From Patescibacteria group bacterium (lineage in GTDB: Bacteria; Patescibacteriota; Minisyncoccia; Phycocordibacterales; UBA2100), in contig WFWK01000050.1 in NCBI GenBank assembly GCA_015491135.1, positions 1 to 10,585 on the forward strand: a DNA stretch of 10,585 nucleotides, in the 5' to 3' direction. A program made the translations under genes and the position numbers. The notes beneath the pieces are model-generated. The model did no database searches. It was not told the origin of the DNA and saw nothing but the letters and a program-made list of their open reading frames with translations. Shown here piece by piece: positions 6,116-10,585 of this stretch. The first letter of the stretch is position 1, and each line of letters opens with the position of its first letter.

Positions 6116-6367
6116 ATGGAAACAAAAACACAAAAAGGAAAAGTATTAAGAGGGACAGTAGTTGGTACTGCCATGCAAGATACCGCAAAGGTTGAAGTTG
6201 CGCGTTTTGTGAAGCACCCGCGCTACAAGAAATTCATCAAAAGAATTAAAAAATATTTGGTGCACGATAAGGGTAATACCGCTTCCGTTGGAGATATTGT
6301 TGAAATACAAGAGAGCAGACCGATTTCAAAAAGAAAGCATTTTGTTTTAAAAAGAATTATAAAATAG
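6116..6367 (+). CDS. rpsQ: 30S ribosomal protein S17 (uS17)
   Basis: S17 is a primary 16S rRNA binding protein of OB-fold type that helps fold the lower part of the 30S body. The 83-residue product has the family length. Seen: KGKVLRGTVVGTAMQDTAKVEV as the first strands, the KHPRYKKFIKRIKKYLVHD motif, the NTASVGDIVEIQESRPISKRKHF block that is the family signature (GDxVxIxExRPxSKxK), and a final strand VLKRII. The start ATG is one base after the rpmC stop with no Shine-Dalgarno. Its stop TAG shares its G with the GGCTT that precedes rplN. Confidence 0.97.
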   Translation: METKTQKGKVLRGTVVGTAMQDTAKVEVARFVKHPRYKKFIKRIKKYLVHDKGNTASVGDIVEIQESRPISKRKHFVLKRIIK

Positions 6368-6371
6368 GCTT

Positions 6372-6743
6372 ATGTTGCAACCGCAGACAATAGTGAAAAT
6401 TACAGATAACTCAGGTGGTAAAATAGGAAGAATTTTTAAAGTTCTTGGTGGTTCCAAGCGCCGTTATGCTCAAATCGGTGATGAAGTGGTAATATCTGTG
6501 CAAGTTGCCGAGCCAAGAAAACCCGTTAAGAAAAAAGATGTTTTACGAGCTGTTGTTGTACGTCAGAAGAAAACTTACAGACGCAAAGACGGATCGTACA
6601 TAAGTTTTGATGATAATGCGGTTGTAATTGTTGAAAAAGGCAAAAAAGAACCTAAAGCGAACCGTATCTTCGGTCCCATACCTCGTGAGGTTGTGGAAGC
6701 CGGATATCAAAAAATAGGCTCTCTTGCCCCGGAAGTTTTGTAA
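6372..6743 (+). CDS. rplN: 50S ribosomal protein L14 (uL14)
   Basis: L14 is a beta-barrel protein on the subunit interface of 50S, contacting 16S rRNA and L19. It is also the docking site of the silencing factor RsfS in other bacteria. The 123-residue product matches the usual 122. Seen: MLQPQTIVKITDNSGGK (typically MIQxxTxLxVADNSGAK), VKKKDVLRAVVVRQKK, the segment RRKDGSYISFDDNAVVIV, and RIFGPIPREV near the end, where most bacteria read RIFGPVxREL. The C-terminus ends KIGSLAPEVL as expected. GGCTT (6367-6371) precedes the ATG and overlaps the rpsQ stop by one base. Confidence 0.97.
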   Translation: MLQPQTIVKITDNSGGKIGRIFKVLGGSKRRYAQIGDEVVISVQVAEPRKPVKKKDVLRAVVVRQKKTYRRKDGSYISFDDNAVVIVEKGKKEPKANRIFGPIPREVVEAGYQKIGSLAPEVL

Positions 6744-6746
6744 AAA

Positions 6747-7070
6747 ATGCATATGAAGAAATTAAAGATAAAAAAAGGTGATAAAGTTTACGTGCTGGCA
6801 GGTAAAGACAAAGGTAAAGTCGGCAGTGTTTTGAAAGTGTTTCCAAAGCTTGACAAAGTTTTGGTTGAAGGAGTAAACGTTTATGTTAAACATCAAAAAA
6901 GCACCTCCGCCGGCAAATCGGGACAGGTGATTAAAAAAACAATGCCGATACATGTATCAAACGTGGCTTTGCTTGACCCGAAAACAAAAAAACCCACAAG
7001 AGTAAGAGTTGAGAGAAAAGACGGGAAAAGGGTTCGCATAGCTGTTAAAAGCGGTTCAGTTATAAAGTAG
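6747..7070 (+). CDS. rplX: 50S ribosomal protein L24 (uL24)
   Basis: L24 is an assembly-initiator protein of the 50S subunit with an SH3-like KOW fold that binds the 5' end of 23S rRNA. The 107-residue product (105 from the second ATG) is typical. Seen: KIKKGDKVYVLAGKDKGKVG, the KOW motif, in the first 30 residues; the LVEGVNVYVKHQK strand; IPMxxSNV-like text as MPIHVSNVALLDP; and a basic C-terminal part with RVRVERKDGKRVRI. The exact start is uncertain. ATG 6747 lies three bases after the rplN stop. ATG 6753 is preceded by GCAT as at rplB and would give the more usual MKKLKIKKGD start. Confidence 0.95.
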   Translation: MHMKKLKIKKGDKVYVLAGKDKGKVGSVLKVFPKLDKVLVEGVNVYVKHQKSTSAGKSGQVIKKTMPIHVSNVALLDPKTKKPTRVRVERKDGKRVRIAVKSGSVIK

Positions 7071-7074
7071 TATT

Positions 7075-7623
7075 ATGGAGACGGTAAAAGAGAAAATAAA
7101 CAACTTTTTTGAAAAGTTTAAAGATGTTTTTAATTATAAAAACAGGATGCAATCACCAAAAATAAAAAAGGTGGTTGTCTCGGTTGGTATCGGTTCAATA
7201 ACCGATAAAGAAAAACTTGAACTTATTCCTGACAGGTTGGCAAAAATAACAGGACAAGCTCCTGCATACACAACGGCTAAAAAGTCAATTGCAGGGTTTA
7301 AAGTTCGACAAGGGCAAACGGTGGGTTACAAAGTGACCTTAAGAGGGGAGAGAATGTATAACTTTTTGGATAAGTTGATTCACATAGCACTACCGAGAAC
7401 TCGTGACTTTAGAGGTCTTTCTTTGAATGCGATAGATGAGATGAGCAACTACACAATCGGAATTCCGGAGCATACCATTTTTCCGGAGACTTCAGATGAA
7501 GAGTTGAAAAATGTTTTCGGTATGGCTGTGACTTTGGTTACAACCGCAAATTCAAAAGAAGAAACCGAAAAACTGCTCAGAGAGATAGGTTTGCCTTTCA
7601 AAGAGAAATCAACAGCACAATAG
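7075..7623 (+). CDS. rplE: 50S ribosomal protein L5 (uL5)
   Basis: L5 binds 5S rRNA in the central protuberance and touches the P-site tRNA. The 182-residue product is the usual size (about 179). Seen: MQSPKIKKVVVSVGIG near residue 25 (family: NxMQVPKxxKIVxNMGVG), TGQAPAYTTAKKSIAGFKVR, the GYKVTLRGERMYNFLDKL segment, ALPRTRDFRGL, and NYTIGIPEHTIFPE. The C-terminal helix ends the family fold at about residue 178. The start is four bases after the rplX stop, without a Shine-Dalgarno. This is the last ribosomal gene here; the usual next genes rpsN/rpsZ and rpsH do not follow. Confidence 0.97.
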   Translation: METVKEKINNFFEKFKDVFNYKNRMQSPKIKKVVVSVGIGSITDKEKLELIPDRLAKITGQAPAYTTAKKSIAGFKVRQGQTVGYKVTLRGERMYNFLDKLIHIALPRTRDFRGLSLNAIDEMSNYTIGIPEHTIFPETSDEELKNVFGMAVTLVTTANSKEETEKLLREIGLPFKEKSTAQ

Positions 7624-7646
7624 AGGAAAACACAAAAAGATTGTGA

Positions 7647-7680
7647 ATAACATGCTCCACAAATGTGTGGAGCATGTTAT
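7647..7680. repeat. Perfect 15-bp inverted repeat between rplE and the envelope protein gene
   Basis: ATAACATGCTCCACA (7647-7661) is exactly complementary to the reverse of 7666-7680 across a 4-base loop. What follows is TA-rich (ATTTATAG) and not a clean T-run, so it is only a moderate intrinsic terminator for the ribosomal operon. The right arm contains an extended -10-like sequence, so the palindrome could also be an operator or control element. It ends 10 bases before the next ATG. Confidence 0.85.
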
Positions 7681-7683
7681 ATT
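7675..7683 (+). promoter_or_regulatory. Possible extended -10 promoter giving a leaderless mRNA
   Basis: TG-T-TATATT (TG at 7675-7676, hexamer 7678-7683) matches the extended -10 pattern, with 5 of 6 bases of TATAAT. No good -35 is visible at the right distance, which extended -10 promoters can tolerate. Transcription would start about 7689-7691, at or next to the ATG at 7691. Inferred from sequence only. Confidence 0.4.
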
Positions 7684-7690
7684 TATAGCA

Positions 7691-9352
7691 ATGAAAAAGG
7701 TATATTACTCACTTTTAATTTCTTCTTTGATAGCAGTTTTTAATTTTGCTTACGGAGACAGCATTGACTTTACAGATTTGAACACTCGCGGGGAGTTTTT
7801 GATGAAAGCGACTGACAAAGCAAAAGATGACCTTAACAGGTCTTATTTGCAAATACAAAACGAAAGACAAAGCGAAAATAAGGATGCACGTAGAGAAGTT
7901 GATACAAAAAAAGATGATGAAGAGAAAATCTTAGACCGAAACATGCACGACAGGCAAGATGACTTCACCAGGGTAGACGATAGAACAGAATTTTTCAGCA
8001 GAGAAAAAAGAGAAAAATTGGGAGAAAGGATTGAAAATGAATTAAAACACCAGACAAAAATAATCAGAGAAACAGCGCGAGCTTTCAGATTAACCTCAAG
8101 AAAAAAAGAAGAATTGGAAAAAGAAATACGCGAAACTCTACATATTCAAGTATCTGATTTTCTTGGAAAAACTTCCAACTCGCTTGTGGATGAGTTTGAT
8201 AACGAAAGTTTCAAAGAAGAGTTTAATAAACTACAAAAAAGAGATGACTTTAAATATTTAAAAGATTTTGAAAAAAGAGAAGATAAATTCAGGTCAGATG
8301 AAACCAAGCAAGATATGTATGAAAAGCACATTAAGGACATAGATGATAAATTGCTTAGAGGATTTAGTTTAAATGAAGCAAAAGAGAGTTTTACAAACAA
8401 AACTTTTGATAAAAAAATAGAACGAAGAAATAAAAGAAAAGAAATTGAAGAACATATTAAAGATCTGACAAAAGAAGCGCAACGAGATGCTGATTTAATA
8501 TTGAAATCAACAGTTAAAAAAGAGATTCCTCCAAACTCTATCGGGATTGCACTTGGTTCATCTCTGGAGGATTTAGCGCGTGAGATAGAGCGCAAAACCG
8601 GATTGAGAATTGAGACAGGAGAGCGATCACGCCAGGTTGTAAGAAGAATAAACAAAAAGGCTGAGGATATGACAAAGTACATAGATTTTCTACCCCCGAA
8701 ACAGTGGGAAAGCTTGTTTGCAGACTCCGACGGTGATGGTGTTTCAGACTATGATGAGATTTACGTTTACAAAACTGACCCTAACAACCCCTATACAGCC
8801 GGAGGAAAGCTTACAGATGGTGAAAAGATAGCCTTGGGACTAAACGTGCACTCTCCGGAGCCTGAACCGGCACCGGTTGAGTCTCCGAAATATGCCGGTG
8901 AGGTTACCCCCGAGGTGTTTGAGGTTACAAAAATAGAAAAACAACCTGATAAGTTGAAAATAGAAGGAAGTGCTTTGCCTAACTCGTTTGTTACATTGTT
9001 TGTGTACTCTACACCAATAGTTGTTACTGTAAAAGCTGATGATAAAGGCCATTGGAGCTATGAACTTAAAACCGAACTTGAAAATGGTGAGCATGAGCTT
9101 TATGTAGCAACCGTTAACTATGCAGGGAAAATTGTGGCGAAATCTCCGGCTGTGCCGTTTACTCTCACAGCAGAGGCTGCTTATTTTGAACCTTTGACTG
9201 TCAATATTGCCGAACCATCTATAGTTGATATTTTTAAGAAATACATGTTCATTACTTCTTTTTTGGTGGCTTTGATTTTCGTTTTGTTTATATTGCTGTT
9301 TTTGGGATTTAAACTATCACGAAAACATACAGTGTCTCCAAGTACTCTATGA
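7691..9352 (+). CDS. Membrane-anchored envelope protein: charged helical region, calcium-loop motif, Ig-like domain
   Basis: No specific family recognised; the architecture is readable. Residues 1-22 are a signal peptide (KK, then YYSLLISSLIAVFNFAYG). About 30-330 is a strongly charged, probably coiled-coil region rich in Lys, Glu, Asp and Arg. Residues 345-356 are DSDGDGVSDYDE, a thrombospondin type 3-like calcium loop (D345, D347, D349, D353, E356). The partner loop expected after TDPNNP reads YTAGGKLTDGEK, so it has lost its acidic ligands. A Pro/Glu linker (about 388-406) leads to a bacterial Ig-like domain at about 407-496 (GSALPNSFVTLFV, GHWSYEL, GEHELYVATV). Residues 519-540 form a membrane helix with a short basic tail. 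The 553 residues contain no cysteine. ATG 7691 is chosen because the GTG at 7643 would put the palindrome inside the gene and spoil the signal peptide. It overlaps the kinase gene by 4 bases (ATGA). Confidence 0.85.
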   Translation: MKKVYYSLLISSLIAVFNFAYGDSIDFTDLNTRGEFLMKATDKAKDDLNRSYLQIQNERQSENKDARREVDTKKDDEEKILDRNMHDRQDDFTRVDDRTEFFSREKREKLGERIENELKHQTKIIRETARAFRLTSRKKEELEKEIRETLHIQVSDFLGKTSNSLVDEFDNESFKEEFNKLQKRDDFKYLKDFEKREDKFRSDETKQDMYEKHIKDIDDKLLRGFSLNEAKESFTNKTFDKKIERRNKRKEIEEHIKDLTKEAQRDADLILKSTVKKEIPPNSIGIALGSSLEDLAREIERKTGLRIETGERSRQVVRRINKKAEDMTKYIDFLPPKQWESLFADSDGDGVSDYDEIYVYKTDPNNPYTAGGKLTDGEKIALGLNVHSPEPEPAPVESPKYAGEVTPEVFEVTKIEKQPDKLKIEGSALPNSFVTLFVYSTPIVVTVKADDKGHWSYELKTELENGEHELYVATVNYAGKIVAKSPAVPFTLTAEAAYFEPLTVNIAEPSIVDIFKKYMFITSFLVALIFVLFILLFLGFKLSRKHTVSPSTL

Positions 9353-10585
9353 AATTGTTAAAGATAATAAAAGATGGCCTGCTTCAGTTTAAAAATCACC
9401 CTCAACTGTGGCTGACGGTTTTTGTTGCGATTGCCATTTTCTCTTCTTATTTGTTTATAGCCAACAGGTTTGTCTCTATAGCCAAGCAAGCCCAAGATGA
9501 GCTTGTCAATGTTCGCATAGGTTCTCTGCAAGATGCTTTTGCTCCTTTGGCGAGCATTTTATTTGATGAACCGGATCTTCTGCGTAAGCACATGATTCGT
9601 CTTGTGAGACTTAATCCAACCATAGTTGATTTTATGATCGTGCAAAAAGTAAATGGACGATGGAAAATCATTTATTCGGTTGACAGAAAAAAAGATGGAA
9701 CCGATTTAATAGGTTATGACATAGCGCTTAATTTGGCGGAGACTAATCCCGATAATTCATTTACAGTTGAAGAGGTAGTTGGAGGAGAGAGATTTTTTAA
9801 AACCTCTCGCGCCATAGTAGATGAGAAAGGGCAGGTGAAAGCCGTTGCTGTAACCAGACAAAGTATGAGTTGGGCTGACAAGAAAATAAGCACCGATATA
9901 AAAAATGGAATGCTTATTTTAATTTTAATTATGCTCTTTTTATTGCTTTTGTTTTTTAAGCACGCCAGAATTATAGATTATGCGGTTTTGTACAAGCAAC
10001 TTAAAGAGATAGACAAAATGAAGGACGACTTTGTTTCAATGGCAAGTCACGAACTTAGAACTCCGCTTACAGCAATAAGAGGCTATGTTGATATTTTAAA
10101 AAGTTTAAATGAAGTAAAATCTGAAACCGGAGTTAAATCATTAAACAGGATAGATATATCGGCAAAAGAGCTGGACAGTTTGATAGCTGATATTTTGGAT
10201 GTCTCAAGAATTCAGCAAGGACGCCTGTCCTATGAAATGCAGATAATTGACCCGTATGAGACCTTGCAACACGTTGCAGATACCTTGTCTGCCAGTGCGC
10301 AAGATAAAGGCTTGAAATTTACCGTTGACGCAGAGCGAAACCTAAAGATAAATGCAGATCCGAACCGTCTAAGACAGGTGTTGATTAATGTAATAGGTAA
10401 TGCCATAAAATATACTCCCGAAGGAAGTGTTACCGTTCAATTGAAAAAAGAACAAGGGAAAGTGGTTTTTGTTGTTGCCGATACCGGACTTGGAATGTCG
10501 CCGGAAGACCTATCACACTTGTTTGAAAAATTCTGGCGCTCACCTGATAAAGCTGTACGTAAACAAAAGGGTACCGGTCTTGGGA
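9349..10585 (+). CDS. Membrane sensor histidine kinase, C-terminus cut by window end
   Basis: A two-component sensor that autophosphorylates on histidine and passes the phosphate to a response regulator; no regulator is visible, though one may lie beyond the window. 412 codons are present. TM1 spans about residues 20-38. An extracytoplasmic domain of about 145 residues follows (39-187), which I cannot assign. TM2 is about 188-203. The linker to the HisKA helix is short (KQLKEIDKMKDDF), with no clear HAMP domain. The H-box is SMASHELRTPLTAIRGY with phosphoacceptor H234. The N-box is RLRQVLINVIGNAIKYTPEG with N351. G1 is DTGLGM at 378-383, the F-box is LFEKFWRS, and the start of G2, KGTGLG, is at the window edge. 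The ATG overlaps the stop of the envelope protein gene (ATGA), so the two are probably translationally coupled. Confidence 0.95.
   Translation, partial: MKLLKIIKDGLLQFKNHPQLWLTVFVAIAIFSSYLFIANRFVSIAKQAQDELVNVRIGSLQDAFAPLASILFDEPDLLRKHMIRLVRLNPTIVDFMIVQKVNGRWKIIYSVDRKKDGTDLIGYDIALNLAETNPDNSFTVEEVVGGERFFKTSRAIVDEKGQVKAVAVTRQSMSWADKKISTDIKNGMLILILIMLFLLLLFFKHARIIDYAVLYKQLKEIDKMKDDFVSMASHELRTPLTAIRGYVDILKSLNEVKSETGVKSLNRIDISAKELDSLIADILDVSRIQQGRLSYEMQIIDPYETLQHVADTLSASAQDKGLKFTVDAERNLKINADPNRLRQVLINVIGNAIKYTPEGSVTVQLKKEQGKVVFVVADTGLGMSPEDLSHLFEKFWRSPDKAVRKQKGTGLG

Noticed and set aside
7643..7690. GTG at 7643 as start of the envelope protein gene (16 extra residues)
   Set aside because: It would place the perfect inverted repeat inside the coding region and put a non-signal-like stretch ahead of a textbook signal peptide that begins at the ATG at 7691.
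8146..8682. Antisense open frame of 178 codons under the envelope protein gene
   Set aside because: Its Ser/Leu/Phe-rich product is the expected reverse image of Lys/Glu/Asp-rich coding sequence; no family motif or initiation signal is present.
9350..9361. Possible reading of TGA as glycine (as in Gracilibacteria or Absconditabacteria), since TGA ends only one gene and a TAA follows three codons later
   Set aside because: No in-frame TGA occurs within any of the many glycine-containing genes here, which would be very unlikely under that code; the ATGA overlap also fits TGA as a normal stop.
1..10585. CRISPR arrays, insertion sequences, tRNA genes, integrase or toxin-antitoxin genes
   Set aside because: No regularly spaced repeats, terminal repeats with a transposase, tRNA-like folds or matching protein motifs were seen; coding regions account for nearly all of the window.

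Overview
The window looks like part of the genome of a bacterium of the Candidate Phyla Radiation (Patescibacteria), most likely the Parcubacteria group. This is inferred from the style of the ribosomal proteins (lysine-rich, with charged extensions), the moderate-to-low GC, the very tight packing, and start codons that almost all lack a Shine-Dalgarno sequence. No 16S rRNA is present, so the placement is not firm. All genes read on the + strand and use the standard genetic code.

Positions 3-2241 hold the first half of an S10-type ribosomal protein operon: the end of rplC (L3), then rplD (L4), rplW (L23) and rplB (L2). In most bacteria rpsS follows rplB. Here a complete pyruvate kinase gene (2244-3665) starts two bases after the rplB stop. 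It is followed by an unrecognised 82-residue protein gene (3737-3985), which has the only strong Shine-Dalgarno in the window, and by a strong intrinsic terminator (3991-4019).

A new promoter (about 4067-4094) and a short leader containing a terminator-like hairpin then restart the canonical order: rpsS, rplV, rpsC, rplP, rpmC, rpsQ, rplN, rplX, rplE (4135-7623). The block stops at rplE. The usual next genes (rpsN/rpsZ, rpsH, rplF and so on) are absent here.

After a perfect 15-bp inverted repeat (7647-7680) comes a two-gene unit. The first gene encodes a cysteine-free envelope protein: signal peptide, long charged helical region, one calcium-loop motif, Ig-like domain and C-terminal membrane anchor. 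The second encodes a two-pass membrane sensor histidine kinase that overlaps it by four bases and runs off the window end. The overlap suggests the two are made together, possibly as surface protein and sensor.

The main points of interest are the glycolytic gene inside a ribosomal operon, a recurrent GGCTT directly before ATG at ribosomal genes, the terminator-like element in the rpsS leader, and a possible leaderless promoter inside the palindrome upstream of the envelope protein gene. No tRNA, rRNA, CRISPR array, insertion sequence or toxin-antitoxin pair was seen. The longest gap without a coding region is 149 bases (3986-4134), and it is filled by the terminator, promoter and leader.
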